Origin: an uncultured Lentisphaerota bacterium
Lineage (GTDB): Bacteria; Verrucomicrobiota; Lentisphaeria; Victivallales; GWF2-50-93
Direction: 5' to 3'
Length of the DNA stretch: 34,917 nt
Assembly (NCBI GenBank): GCA_903872565.1
Contig: CAIQLG010000482.1
Coordinates: forward strand, 1 to 34,917
The position numbers were made by a program, and so were the translations under genes. This document shows positions 1 through 8,549 of this stretch, one piece after another; within the stretch, counting starts at the first letter, position 1, and each line of letters begins with the position of its first letter. Under the pieces are notes generated by a model that was not told the origin of the DNA, ran no database searches, and saw only the letters and a list, made by a program, of their open reading frames with translations.

Positions 1-34
1 CGCTCCATGTTGTTAATGTTTTGTAAGGTATTGC

Positions 35-62
35 ATTATAACATGTTGCGATGATATTTCAA
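35..62 (-). promoter_or_regulatory. Candidate sigma-70 promoter directed out of the left edge
   Basis: Read on the minus strand there is TTGAAA (plus 57-62), a 16-base spacer and a perfect TATAAT (plus 35-40). Transcription would leave the window to the left, away from speA. The -35 lies in one copy of a 12-base imperfect tandem repeat (TGATATTTCAAG-like, about 51-75). The gene it would serve is outside the window. Confidence 0.5.
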
Positions 63-93
63 GTGATATTTCAAATTATTTTTTATTTCTTTT

Positions 94-132
94 AGCCTAG
101 CTCGACCTTTTCGAGCAGGCTCTAGTTAGAGC
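94..132. repeat. Two adjacent inverted repeats downstream of speA
   Basis: AGCC-TAG-CTCGA at 94-105 pairs with TCGAG-CA-GGCT at 111-121. Immediately after it, GCTCTA and TAGAGC form a second hairpin at about 119-132. It lies about 100 bases past the speA stop. Read in the speA direction the structure is followed by an A-rich and not a T-rich stretch, so it is a poor intrinsic terminator. It may be another palindromic intergenic element. Confidence 0.5.
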
Positions 133-227
133 GAATCAAATCTGCCATGCTGATCTCGGCATTGGCAGAATTCGTCTGGTTAAACCCTCTTCCGGTTTTC
201 AAGGATAACAGTGGATTCATCGGAAAA

Positions 228-2168
228 CTATCTTTCGAAATAGGTGTAGCCCCTAAGTCCGGCCTCGAAGGCATCCATGATCATTTTTCTTTCCTGGGGC
301 GTTATGAGGTTTCTCTGTACCGCGCCTTCCGCGTTTTCCCTGACCCTCTCGGCCATCGCCTTGACATCGTATTCGACATAGGAAAGGACATCCGCGACGG
401 AGTCTCCCTCGAGTTCCTTGACAAAATCGAATTTGCCGTCCTCGTGGATCCTTATGCTTACGACGTTCGTGTCGCCGAGTAGGTTGTGGAGGTCCCCAAG
501 TGTTTCCTGATATGCGCCAACGAGGAAAACCCCGAGGTAGTATTCCTCTTCGGGTTTCAAATCGTGGAGACGGAGCGTGTGCTTAACGTCGTGGAGGTCT
601 ATGAAGTTGTCAATTTTGCCATCGCAATCGCAAGTTATGTCGGCGAGTATCCCGTGGCGGGTGGGTTCCTCGTCGAGCCTGTGCACGGGCATCACCGGGA
701 AGAGGTGTTTTATCGCCCAGGAGTCCGGGAGCGACTGAAAAACGCTGAAGTTTCCGTAGTAGATGTCGGAGAGCGCGGAGTCGAGATGTTCGAATTCCTC
801 TGGTACGTATTTGAGCTTCTTGGCCTCGCTCGAGATTTTGTTCATTATGTTCCAGAAGACCGACTCCGCAAGAGCTCTCTCCCTGATCGAAATATCCCCG
901 GACTTGAATCTCTCCCTGATTTCGTCGCGGTAGTATATCGCGTCATGGAAACATTCCTGCAGTTTCTTCGGTTTTATCGCCTTGAAGACGTCGAACATGT
1001 TCTTTGTCGGTTCATGACAGTTTTTTGGCGCGTCCTGAGCGACCTGCCGTGCCTCGAAGCGCGACACATCAAGAACGTTGAAGAGCAGTATGGAATAATA
1101 TGCGACAGTGGCTCTTCCAGACTCAGTTATCAGCACCGGGTGGGCGATGTTCTTGCGGTCGAGCGTGTCCATTACCGTTTCGATTATGTCGGCACAGTAC
1201 TCCTCCATGGAATAGTTGCGGCTGCTCGGGAAATTTGTGTGTGATCCGTCGTAGTCAACTGCGAGCCCTCCGCCGAGATCCAGGTATCCCATCTCCGCAC
1301 CTTCCTGGCAGAGTTCGGCGTAGATTCTTGCCGCCTCGAGAACTCCAGCCCTTATGTCGCGGATGTTGGGGATTTGCGATCCTATGTGGTAGTGGAGGAG
1401 CTTCAAGGATTTCAGCATATCGTTTTTCCGCAGCAGGTCCAGTGCGTCAACGATCTGGATCATGCTGAGTCCGAAGACGCTCCTGTCCCCGCTCGACTCC
1501 GTCCACTGCCCGCCGGCCTTTGTGGAAAGCTTAATCCTTATTCCAAGAAGTGGCTCGATCCCGAGCTTCTTCGATTTCTCGATTATGAGCTCCAGCTCGC
1601 TTGGCATCTCCACAACGAAAAAACACCGTATGCCCATCTTCAATGCAAAAAGGCCGAGCTCTATGAACTCCTCGTCCTTGTATCCGTTGCATATCAGACA
1701 CGCCTCGGGATCCTTCAGCATCGAGATCGCGGCGATAAGCTCCGCCTTGCTTCCGGCCTCGAGCCCGTGGTGGTACTTGCTCCCGAAATGAGTCACTTCC
1801 TCGAGTACCTGCTGCTGCTGGTTGACCTTTATGGGATAGACACCCCTGTATGTGTTCTTATAGTTCAGATCCTTGATTATGTTCTGGAAGCAGTCGTGCA
1901 GTCTGGATATCTGCGAGTCAAGAATATTCTCGAGGCGCAGAAGCACAGGCATCCCGAACCCGCGGTCTTTTATCCCGGACACGATGTCCATCATGCTGAC
2001 CGCCGCGCCTCCATTCTTGCTGCCACCCGGGGTTATGACTATATCGCCCTTTTCGGATATGTCGAAATATCCCGAGCTCCAGTTGTGAATCCCGTAAATC
2101 TCACGCGATTTCTCAACCGTCCATCTCTCAAGATTTTCATTGATAGAAGCCACTTGTATACTCCGCAT
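228..2168 (-). CDS. speA: Biosynthetic arginine decarboxylase
   Basis: PLP-dependent, cytoplasmic decarboxylation of arginine to agmatine, the first step of the agmatine route to putrescine and spermidine. The product is 646 residues, the normal length for SpeA (about 630-660). The N-terminus has the family pattern WTVEKSREIYGIHNWSSGYF. A fold-III alanine-racemase-type barrel follows, with the PLP lysine in YRGVYPIKVNQQQ (about residue 113). Further SpeA signatures are GLEAGSKAEL, LHYHIGSQ, YLDLGGGLAVDYDG and ITESGRA. The ATG at 2166-2168 places the conserved N-terminus correctly, although no clear Shine-Dalgarno precedes it. It ends in TAG. No agmatinase or agmatine deiminase gene is in the window, so the rest of the pathway lies elsewhere. 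A hairpin-rich leader upstream suggests post-transcriptional control. Confidence 0.97.
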   Translation of the reverse strand: MRSIQVASINENLERWTVEKSREIYGIHNWSSGYFDISEKGDIVITPGGSKNGGAAVSMMDIVSGIKDRGFGMPVLLRLENILDSQISRLHDCFQNIIKDLNYKNTYRGVYPIKVNQQQQVLEEVTHFGSKYHHGLEAGSKAELIAAISMLKDPEACLICNGYKDEEFIELGLFALKMGIRCFFVVEMPSELELIIEKSKKLGIEPLLGIRIKLSTKAGGQWTESSGDRSVFGLSMIQIVDALDLLRKNDMLKSLKLLHYHIGSQIPNIRDIRAGVLEAARIYAELCQEGAEMGYLDLGGGLAVDYDGSHTNFPSSRNYSMEEYCADIIETVMDTLDRKNIAHPVLITESGRATVAYYSILLFNVLDVSRFEARQVAQDAPKNCHEPTKNMFDVFKAIKPKKLQECFHDAIYYRDEIRERFKSGDISIRERALAESVFWNIMNKISSEAKKLKYVPEEFEHLDSALSDIYYGNFSVFQSLPDSWAIKHLFPVMPVHRLDEEPTRHGILADITCDCDGKIDNFIDLHDVKHTLRLHDLKPEEEYYLGVFLVGAYQETLGDLHNLLGDTNVVSIRIHEDGKFDFVKELEGDSVADVLSYVEYDVKAMAERVRENAEGAVQRNLITPQERKMIMDAFEAGLRGYTYFER

Positions 2169-2440
2169 GTTAAATCAACAGAGCCAGTTGCATAAGTCAT
2201 AAACCGTGCCGTTGCGGATGCCATTGGAGGGCTCGCAAGTATTTCTGTCAGGGGCAATACCCACGCGGTCTTGCCCCTGACGGAAATGCGAAGCATGCAC
2301 CCGATGGTGCCGCAACCCGTAAGGGATGAAGTTCTTGCGAAATCATACTTTGCCGCAAAATCCTCGACATACCGCATCGGGTATGCCTGTGGTTTTGTAA
2401 CTCGTCTGAATTTCACAATCTACTTCATCGGCATCGGTTT
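2169..2440 (-). promoter_or_regulatory. Structured leader upstream of speA
   Basis: This stretch between panC and speA has several hairpins. The strongest is a 16-bp inverted repeat, TTTCTGTCAGGGGCAA at 2242-2257 against TTGCCCCTGACGGAAA at 2271-2286, with one mismatch and a 13-base loop. Others are CATACC/GGTATG (2368-2385), GCACC/GGTGC (2297-2310) and CCC/GGG (2316-2325). An AT-rich block at about 2460-2540 could hold the promoter, giving a leader of roughly 270 nt. A weak open frame on the minus strand starts with GTG at 2416 and reads across the hairpins into speA in another frame. I regard it as non-coding. The leader matches no riboswitch class I know. Confidence 0.45.
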
Positions 2441-2520
2441 TGACTTTTGCAATTGGCTCAACAGAATATCATTATCATTTATAAATTAAAATTCAATCAT
2501 CCAAAAAATCTCAATTCAAT

Positions 2521-2648
2521 AAAAAATAAAAAAAAGTAATGGCTCAGTCTTTGTTGCTTCATTGGTTGTAGCCACGGCCATGTTGGCCGTGAACGCCCCC
2601 GACACGGGGGCGGCAAGAGTAAATATTTTCAACAAAGACTGACCCATT
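2521..2648 (-). terminator. panC intrinsic terminator with a palindromic element in its loop
   Basis: Just after the panC stop (minus strand) a 19-base arm (plus 2630-2648) pairs with AATGGCTCAGTCTTTGTTG at 2538-2556, with a single mismatch. The second arm is followed on the minus strand by a T-rich run (the A-rich plus stretch 2519-2535). That is a textbook Rho-independent terminator except that its loop is 73 bases long and contains the palindromic element at 2567-2614. Confidence 0.8.
2567..2614 (-). repeat. Three-way-junction palindromic element, copy A
   Basis: TGTAGC at 2567-2572 starts the element. Hairpin CACGGCCA-TGT-TGGCCGTG follows at 2573-2591, then AA, then hairpin CGCCCCC-GACAC-GGGGGCG-type at 2594-2612. 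The distal half of the outer stem (expected GCTACA) has decayed to GCAAGA. Orientation is opposite to copies B-E. It is the shortest copy and has no inserted module. Confidence 0.85.
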
Positions 2649-2660
2649 GCAAAAAAATGA

Positions 2661-3497
2661 TTACACGGAAATATTGTCTATCAGTCTCGTGGTGCCGAAA
2701 AATGCGGCGACAGCGATAACGGCCTTCCCGTCAATCTTTTTCAGCGGTTCTAAGGTCTCAGAATCAATAATCTCGACATAGTCCACTCTTCCTCCGTTCT
2801 GCGAAATTCGCAGATTAATGCCGCCTATGATTTTTCCGGCAGTTCTCTCTCCTCTAAGGATTTTTTGTCTGGCCTCCTGCAATGCCTTGGAGATGGAAAG
2901 CGCTTTTTCCCTCTCGTCAGGGGAAAGATACTTGTTTCTCGAGCTCATTGCCAGACCGTCCGACTCCCGCACGACTGGCCCCGTTATGATTTTCACTGGA
3001 AAGTCGAGATCCCTGACCATTTTTCTTATTATTGCCGCCTGCTGGTAGTCCTTTTCTCCGAAAATCGCAAAATGCGGCAAGGTCGCATTGAAAAGTTTAG
3101 CTACCACAGTTGTCACGCCTCGGAAGTGTGTTGGTCTTGTGCGGCCGCAAAGCCCCTTCGATAGCCGTTCCTCAACAACCCAGACGGACGAGTCGCCGGG
3201 ATACATCTCCTTGCAGTCAGGATTGAAGATCGCATCAACTTTGCGGGATTCGCACAATTCGCAGTCTCTCTTGAAATCTTTCGGATATTTATCGAGATCC
3301 TCGGTCGGAGCAAACTGCGTGGGATTGACAAAAATTGTGACGATTACATGGTCGGCGTGTTTTTTTGCGATGTCCACGAGGGACATATGGCCTTCGTGGA
3401 GAAAACCCATCGTTGGCACAACGGCGATCTTCCCGCCATTGATGCGGATCTTTTCCGCCTCCGCCTGCATCTCCCTGATTTTCCTGATGATTTTCAT
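2661..3497 (-). CDS. panC: Pantothenate synthetase
   Basis: Cytoplasmic ATP-dependent condensation of pantoate with beta-alanine to give pantothenate, a coenzyme A precursor. The product is 278 residues, typical for PanC. Visible signatures are VPTMGFLHEGHMSLV, which holds the nucleotidyl-transferase HIGH-like motif HEGH, then FVNPTQFAPTEDLDKYPKD, FHGV-like FRGVTTVV, FGEKDYQQ, and DGLAMSSRN (KMSKS-equivalent region). I chose the ATG at 3495-3497 (MKIIRKI) because family members start here. An in-frame TTG at 3537-3539 would add 14 non-conserved residues. The gene stands alone with its own terminator and is divergent from the PAP2 gene. panB and panD are not in the window. Confidence 0.97.
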   Translation of the reverse strand: MKIIRKIREMQAEAEKIRINGGKIAVVPTMGFLHEGHMSLVDIAKKHADHVIVTIFVNPTQFAPTEDLDKYPKDFKRDCELCESRKVDAIFNPDCKEMYPGDSSVWVVEERLSKGLCGRTRPTHFRGVTTVVAKLFNATLPHFAIFGEKDYQQAAIIRKMVRDLDFPVKIITGPVVRESDGLAMSSRNKYLSPDEREKALSISKALQEARQKILRGERTAGKIIGGINLRISQNGGRVDYVEIIDSETLEPLKKIDGKAVIAVAAFFGTTRLIDNISV

Positions 3498-3628
3498 TAT
3501 GAATCCAGTGTGTCCTGTGGTTACATCTCTGATTTTCAAATCGTACTATAGCCGCAAAAAGTCACAATATCCATTTAATATCCGTTGAAAGTCTATGGAC
3601 ACCAAGTTACCGTACGTTTCCCGAATGA

Positions 3629-3656
3629 TTGCCAATAATTAATCTTCTGGTAATAT
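3629..3656 (+). promoter_or_regulatory. Candidate promoter for the PAP2-COG4705 pair
   Basis: TTGCCA at 3629-3634, a 16-base spacer and TAATAT at 3651-3656, in the 236-base gap between divergent panC and the PAP2 gene. Transcription would begin near 3663. This argues against translation from the in-frame TTG at 3629 and for the downstream GTG. No other feature is evident in this gap. Confidence 0.4.
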
Positions 3657-3733
3657 CCCGGCAACATTCACAGATTCATATACGATTTAATCAATCAAAT
3701 GGAGAAAATAAAATTACAGAGGTCAATTCAAAA

Positions 3734-4450
3734 GTGAAATTTTTAATTGAGTTAAAAGAAACTGTTTTGACTCTTTTGAAGTGCTCTTCCAGGAAGGTTG
3801 TAAAGCACTGGGTTATATTCTTTATTGTTTTCCCGCTCGCGACTGTCATTGGGGCCTATGTCATATACCCTTACGACGCAAGGACATCGGACAGTTTTTC
3901 CCAAGTCAAGAAAGAGAATCGCTCCCGCTACGATCTGATGAAGAAAGTCAGCAAGTTCGGTGATTTCGGAGGTGTTGCAGCAGCATGTGTCCTGCTTGTC
4001 GCCGCAGGAAAACTGTGCGGAAAACGCAGACTTGCCATGGCAGGACTTGCCGGGATTCTTGCCGCATCTGCCGCCGGATTGCTAAATGATGTGTTAAAAT
4101 TATCTGGACGACCGCGTCCCGATGCAAGGATTGAAAACCATCTGGAGGACAAGTTATATGGGCCTAAGTTGAACGACCATCACTGGTTCGACAGCCATTA
4201 TCAGAGTTTCGCCTCCGGACACACTACGACGGCATTCGGCGCCGCCGCAGGCGTCAGTCTGACATGTCCGCCACTTGCGGTTCCCGCGTTTGCTTGCGCC
4301 ACCCTCGTGGCTTTCTCCCGGGTATACCTCATGGCTCATTATCCGACGGATGTTTTTGTCGGCGGGATGATTGGCATCTGGTTCGGACTCGCCTTCGCCA
4401 TGGCGGCCAGAGATCTTTCCAAGTCTTCAGGAACAAATACAACAATATGA
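3734..4450 (+). CDS. PAP2-family (type 2 phosphatidic acid) phosphatase, integral membrane
   Basis: Membrane acid phosphatase of the PAP2/haloperoxidase superfamily; substrates are usually lipid phosphates such as phosphatidate or undecaprenyl pyrophosphate. All three motifs are present in order: KLSGRPRP, FASGHTTT and SRVYLMAHYPTDV, with the catalytic His residues in the second and third. Several hydrophobic segments surround them. Start choice is uncertain. The open frame extends to a TTG at 3629, but the GTG at 3734 has AGAGG about 11 bases upstream and lies downstream of a plausible promoter, giving 238 residues. Its TGA overlaps the ATG of the next gene (ATGA), so the two are probably translationally coupled. 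The exact lipid substrate cannot be told from sequence. Confidence 0.9.
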   Translation: MKFLIELKETVLTLLKCSSRKVVKHWVIFFIVFPLATVIGAYVIYPYDARTSDSFSQVKKENRSRYDLMKKVSKFGDFGGVAAACVLLVAAGKLCGKRRLAMAGLAGILAASAAGLLNDVLKLSGRPRPDARIENHLEDKLYGPKLNDHHWFDSHYQSFASGHTTTAFGAAAGVSLTCPPLAVPAFACATLVAFSRVYLMAHYPTDVFVGGMIGIWFGLAFAMAARDLSKSSGTNTTI

Positions 4451-5262
4451 ATGAGAATCTAAATGGAAAAACATCGAGTGAAAATTTAGCAGAAATGCTA
4501 AACAAAGTCCCTGAAGTTACGATTTTATTCTGGATTGTCAAAGTAATGGCAACCACTGTGGGGGAAACAGGAGCTGACTTTCTTATTTTTAAATTGAAAT
4601 ACGGATTGGCTACAACATCTTATCTAATGACCATATTGCTTGTAGCCGCTTTATATATCCAAATTGTCTCAAAGAAATATGTCCCATGGATTTATTGGCT
4701 TGCCGTTGTCATGGTCAGTGTTGTTGGAACACTCATTACTGATAACTTGGTTGACAATCTCGGGGTCAGATTAGAGACAACCACAATTGCATTCAGTCTT
4801 GCACTCATAGCAACATTTGTTACCTGGCATATGAGCCAGAAAACTCTTTCCATCCATACCATATACACACTCAAGCGCGAATCATTTTACTGGGCGGCTA
4901 TTTTATTTACCTTTGCATTAGGTACGGCCGCAGGTGATCTCGTTTCGGAAAAATGGCATCTTGGATACGCAATATCGGGAATGATATTTGCCGCTTTGAT
5001 CGGAATTGTTGTCATTGCCTACTATTTCTTCAAGGCAAATGCGGTCACGTCATTTTGGATCGCCTATGTACTGACTAGACCTTTAGGAGCATCCCTCGGC
5101 GATTACCTTTCCCAGAGTCACAAACATGGTGGTCTGGGCTTGGGAACTGTACATACAAGTATTGCATTCCTGGTGATAATTATCGGGTCTGTTGTGTTCT
5201 GGTCCATAGGCAGGAAGGCGATAGGGGTCACAAAAACCAACATTGAAATTGAACCTGTTTAG
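4447..5262 (+). CDS. COG4705/DUF347-type multi-pass membrane protein
   Basis: The predicted product is 271 residues with about eight hydrophobic helices. The N-terminus, LNKVPEVTILFWIVKVMATTVGETGADFL, is characteristic of the COG4705 'uncharacterised membrane-anchored protein' family. GE-x-x-(A/G)D-like motifs recur: TVGETGADF, LGTAAGDLVSEK and RPLGASLGDYLS. The family function is not established, though a transporter-like role is often guessed. The ATG at 4447-4449 overlaps the TGA of the PAP2 gene by four bases, implying coupled expression. Pairing with a lipid phosphatase hints at an envelope role, but this is inference. Ends in TAG. Confidence 0.85.
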   Translation: MNENLNGKTSSENLAEMLNKVPEVTILFWIVKVMATTVGETGADFLIFKLKYGLATTSYLMTILLVAALYIQIVSKKYVPWIYWLAVVMVSVVGTLITDNLVDNLGVRLETTTIAFSLALIATFVTWHMSQKTLSIHTIYTLKRESFYWAAILFTFALGTAAGDLVSEKWHLGYAISGMIFAALIGIVVIAYYFFKANAVTSFWIAYVLTRPLGASLGDYLSQSHKHGGLGLGTVHTSIAFLVIIIGSVVFWSIGRKAIGVTKTNIEIEPV

Positions 5263-5335
5263 ACTGTCGATTGCAATATCTACTCCTTGCATCTCCTCGC
5301 TTCTATATTATATTTGCACCATATGGAGATAAACC

Positions 5336-5803
5336 ATGAATACGAATAATATAGGCAAGCAAAGTATGGTTATCACGCAGAACAGCTGGATCTACTGGGC
5401 GCTTCTATCCGCGGTCTTTGCCGCACTGACAGCAATCTTCGCGAAGATTGGCATCCAGGGCGTTGATTCAGACCTGGCAACGCTGGTGCGAACCGCAATA
5501 ATCATCGTAGTTCTTTCGGCCTTTGTCTGGTTCACGGGCAAATGGGCCAGCCCATTTGCCTTGCCCGCCAAAACATGGCTGTTTCTCACTCTTTCCGCTC
5601 TTGCTACGGGCGCCTCCTGGGTTTGCTATTTCCGTGCTCTCCAGATTGGTGACGCATCAAAGGTCGCGCCAATAGACAAACTGAGTCTGGTACTTGTGGC
5701 GTTGTTTGCGTTTGCATTTCTCGGCGAACGGCCAATCCTGCGTGAATGGGTCGGCATCGCAATGGTAGCTGGCGGTGTTCTAGTTCTAGTCTTAAAACGC
5801 TGA
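5336..5803 (+). CDS. Single-domain EamA-family transporter
   Basis: A 155-residue membrane protein with five predicted hydrophobic helices, equivalent to one half of a ten-helix DMT/EamA permease. Typical features are WALLSAVFAALTAIFAKIGI near the N-terminus, ATGASWVCYFRALQIGDASKVAPIDKLS in the middle and FLGERPILREWVGIAMVAGGVLVLVL at the C-terminus. Single-domain members (COG2510 type) are thought to act as dimers and export small metabolites; the substrate is unknown. The ATG at 5336 has GGAGAT upstream at normal spacing. A second ATG eleven codons in is less well placed. It is separated from the upstream gene by 73 bases and from the phosphotransferase by 55. Confidence 0.88.
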   Translation: MNTNNIGKQSMVITQNSWIYWALLSAVFAALTAIFAKIGIQGVDSDLATLVRTAIIIVVLSAFVWFTGKWASPFALPAKTWLFLTLSALATGASWVCYFRALQIGDASKVAPIDKLSLVLVALFAFAFLGERPILREWVGIAMVAGGVLVLVLKR

Positions 5804-5858
5804 ACCTGAAGCCTGAATTTTCGTCATTCGTTTCATAACAATGCAAGGAGTGTGTGCC

Positions 5859-7325
5859 ATGCTGGAAAATGTTGATCTCGAAAAATCCGTTGATAAGAAG
5901 GAATACAGGGCGAAAATATCCGAACTAGGCCCCAGGATAGGAGAACTTCAGAGGAGGGCGAAAGAAGAAAAAATCCCAATCATCATTGTGTTCGAAGGAT
6001 GGGAGGCCTCCGGAAAAGGTACACAGATAAACAAGCTCCTGCTATGCCTGGATCCGCGCGGATACAATTTCCATCTGACCGACAAGATCACAGAGGATGA
6101 AATGTATCGCCCCTACATGTGGAGATTCTGGACGAAAACTCCGGAAAAAGGAAGAATCGCCATCTTCAACAGAAGCTGGTATCACAGGGTCCTTGACGAA
6201 CGCGTCGAAAAAGCAGTCCCGGAAAAGATATGGACATCAGCCTACGACGAGTTCAACTCCTTCGAGAAACAGCTTTGCGACGATGGCGCAGTAGTCATAA
6301 AATTCTTTCTGCACATAGCCGAAAAAGAACAGGAAAAAAGATTCAAGAAGCTGGAAGGCAACCCGGCAACCTCCTGGAAAGTCACAAAAGAAGACTGGAA
6401 ACAAAACAGGCGATACGACAAGTATCTGGACGCGGTCGAGGATATGCTGACAAAGACTTCAACTCCATATTCCCCATGGAACATCATCGAGTCGCACGAT
6501 GCGAGGTTCGCAACTTTGAAAATCTTTACAACAATCAAGGATGCCATTGGAAAAAGACTGAATTCCACTGGCGCATCGAAGAATCTCCAGCAGATCGAAC
6601 TTGCTCCGGTTCCAAACTCGATCCTTGACAAAGTTGATAATTCCCTGTCTCTCGATCAGGAAGAATACGAGGAAATTCTCAAGAAACGCCAAAAGGAACT
6701 ATGGGAATGCGAATTCCGCGCATACGGGAAGAGGCTTCCTGTCATTATCCTTTTCGAAGGCTGGGACGCGGCGGGAAAAGGGGGAAATATCAAACGCCTT
6801 GTGCAAGCCATGGATCCGCGCGGCTACGACGTGAATCCCATCGCCGCCCCATCCGACACCGAAAAGCTGCATCACTACCTGTGGCGTTTCTGGAACAAGG
6901 TTCCGAAGGCGGGCCATATCGCGATTTTCGACCGTACCTGGTATGGACGGGTAATGGTCGAGCGAGTCGAGGGATTCTGTTCCGAAAACGAATGGAAACG
7001 AGCCTACACCGAAATCAACGAGATGGAGAAGGAACTTGTCAACTATGGCGCCGTCATAGTGAAATTCTGGATTAATATTGACAAGGATGAACAGCTCAGG
7101 CGCTTCAAGGCCAGGCAGGACAACCCCGGCAAGACATGGAAGATCACCGACGAAGACTGGAGAAACAGGGAAAAATGGGACCTCTACAAGACGGCTGTGG
7201 ATGAAATGATCTTCAGGACGGGCACCAATTATGCCCCCTGGACAATCGTCGAGGCAAACTGCAAATTCTACGCCAGAATCAAAACCATCAGCACCGTGAT
7301 AAAAGAAATCAGAAAAAAACTGTGA
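5859..7325 (+). CDS. pap: Polyphosphate:AMP phosphotransferase (two-domain PPK2)
   Basis: Transfers phosphate from polyphosphate to AMP to form ADP (PPK2 class II), linking polyphosphate stores to nucleotide recharging in the cytoplasm. Two PPK2 domains lie in tandem over 488 residues, the usual length of Pap. The first has Walker A FEGWEASGKGT (about residue 46) and Walker B/lid IAIFNRSWYHRVL. The second has FEGWDAAGKGG (about residue 299) and IAIFDRTWYGRVMVERVE. The first domain has Asn where the second has Asp in the (N/D)RSWY-type motif; in tandem Pap proteins one domain is often degenerate. I start at the ATG at 5859 because AAGGAG lies eight bases upstream. An in-frame ATG at 5841 has no ribosome site. 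It converges with the next gene with no spacer. Confidence 0.95.
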   Translation: MLENVDLEKSVDKKEYRAKISELGPRIGELQRRAKEEKIPIIIVFEGWEASGKGTQINKLLLCLDPRGYNFHLTDKITEDEMYRPYMWRFWTKTPEKGRIAIFNRSWYHRVLDERVEKAVPEKIWTSAYDEFNSFEKQLCDDGAVVIKFFLHIAEKEQEKRFKKLEGNPATSWKVTKEDWKQNRRYDKYLDAVEDMLTKTSTPYSPWNIIESHDARFATLKIFTTIKDAIGKRLNSTGASKNLQQIELAPVPNSILDKVDNSLSLDQEEYEEILKKRQKELWECEFRAYGKRLPVIILFEGWDAAGKGGNIKRLVQAMDPRGYDVNPIAAPSDTEKLHHYLWRFWNKVPKAGHIAIFDRTWYGRVMVERVEGFCSENEWKRAYTEINEMEKELVNYGAVIVKFWINIDKDEQLRRFKARQDNPGKTWKITDEDWRNREKWDLYKTAVDEMIFRTGTNYAPWTIVEANCKFYARIKTISTVIKEIRKKL

Positions 7326-8483
7326 TTATTTATTTTGCTGCTCACTTAGTACTGACTGCGTTAAATCTTTTATTTTGGTGTCCTTGTACACAGGCAGATA
7401 ATCGTAGCGGGTTGTCTGCTTTTTCTGTGACGGGACGAAGATCGAAAGCCCCGAGCAGTTCTGCAAATTCTTGACATTTGCTTTTTTCGCAACTACTAGC
7501 TTTTTCTCATACCATGAAAGGAATTCCTCGCTTGCGAGTTTCGCATTTTCACCTGGCGGAGTGACAGCCATCAGGAAATCCCGGAGATCATAATTTTTCT
7601 CGTCAACGTGTTCAAAGACTGGCTTAAGTTCCTTCGGTACAGCCTTGGGCTTTTCAGCTTTGAAAGCCTCGGCAAGCGGAGCGATCTTTTCTGCGAGTTT
7701 CGCAAGCTCGGCACTTCTTACAAGTGTATATATGCCATAATGTTCGTCATATTTCATTATCAATTCAGCAAGGGGTTTTCCGTCCATTGAAGTGCTCTCC
7801 GAAACTTTTTCTAGCATTTTCGTGTAGTATGTGTTCGGTGCGCCGACCGGCACTGGCGAAGACAAAATAAATTCCGCTGAATCCTTGAAGCTGAATATGT
7901 TCTGAATCGAACTTCGGCCACACTGCTGAAGAAATAAAAGCCTTACTTTACCTCCTGTTTTCTTATTGAACTCCGCACAAACCTTCCCGGCCTCCATCGA
8001 ATTCATCCACTTGTCCGAAGTCGCATCTAAGCACATCTGGTTCAGCATTCCACCGTGGTCCAGAAAAACCAGGACATAGTTGTCGCTCTTGAAATTTTTC
8101 AGAACCCAGTCGAGATATTTTGCAAGTTCTTCCGTGCTGGCGCTCTCATCGGATTCTGCGAGAGAATTCTTTCTGATGGTCTTCCAGCCACTTCTTTGCA
8201 CCAGTATCCGTTTCATTTTCGTGGAGTCGGGAAAGTCCGCCTGAATGACTACGGACTGGTTCGGATTGACAACTCCCTTTTCGAGCATCTTGATGATCTT
8301 GTCGCCGCAAATGTATAAGTCATTGTCGTATGACATATAATAGATGAAGAGCCACTTTTCCTTGTTCCTGGTGGATTTCGGATGGAAGACGAAACAAAGC
8401 CCCACCAACGCCATCACCAGCAGGATGACGGCTCGGAAATTCCGGTTTTTAAACTGTGTCAATATGTGGAATTCCTCTTTCAT
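7326..8483 (-). CDS. Clostripain-family (C11) cysteine peptidase, membrane-anchored or exported
   Basis: The product is 385 residues. Residues 17-34 form a hydrophobic signal or anchor (FRAVILLVMALVGLCFVF). The mature part has the C11 pattern: WLFIYYMSYDNDL at 44-56, catalytic His143 in VLVFLDHGG and probable catalytic Cys188 in RLLFLQQCGRSS, followed by SSPVPVGA. Clostripain-type enzymes cleave after basic residues, often after self-processing. Catalytic activity is inferred from the His/Cys pair only. The C-terminal third is a conserved-looking helical region ending in a short LSIFVPS-containing segment. Its stop codon directly abuts that of the convergent pap gene, with no terminator between. 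It lacks a clear Shine-Dalgarno and sits alone as a transcription unit. Confidence 0.85.
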   Translation of the reverse strand: MKEEFHILTQFKNRNFRAVILLVMALVGLCFVFHPKSTRNKEKWLFIYYMSYDNDLYICGDKIIKMLEKGVVNPNQSVVIQADFPDSTKMKRILVQRSGWKTIRKNSLAESDESASTEELAKYLDWVLKNFKSDNYVLVFLDHGGMLNQMCLDATSDKWMNSMEAGKVCAEFNKKTGGKVRLLFLQQCGRSSIQNIFSFKDSAEFILSSPVPVGAPNTYYTKMLEKVSESTSMDGKPLAELIMKYDEHYGIYTLVRSAELAKLAEKIAPLAEAFKAEKPKAVPKELKPVFEHVDEKNYDLRDFLMAVTPPGENAKLASEEFLSWYEKKLVVAKKANVKNLQNCSGLSIFVPSQKKQTTRYDYLPVYKDTKIKDLTQSVLSEQQNK

Positions 8484-8549
8484 ATAAAAAAGTACAGGTG
8501 AAAATCTAATAAATCAATGGACATGAATACAGACATCCGTGGAAAATAC

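Noticed and set aside
94-121. Terminator for speA
   Set aside because: The stem is good but the tract that follows it in the speA direction is A-rich, not T-rich.
2039-2416. A 125-codon minus-strand frame overlapping the speA start
   Set aside because: Starts with GTG, runs through a 16-bp palindrome and then into speA in another frame. No recognisable domain; treated as a reading of the leader.
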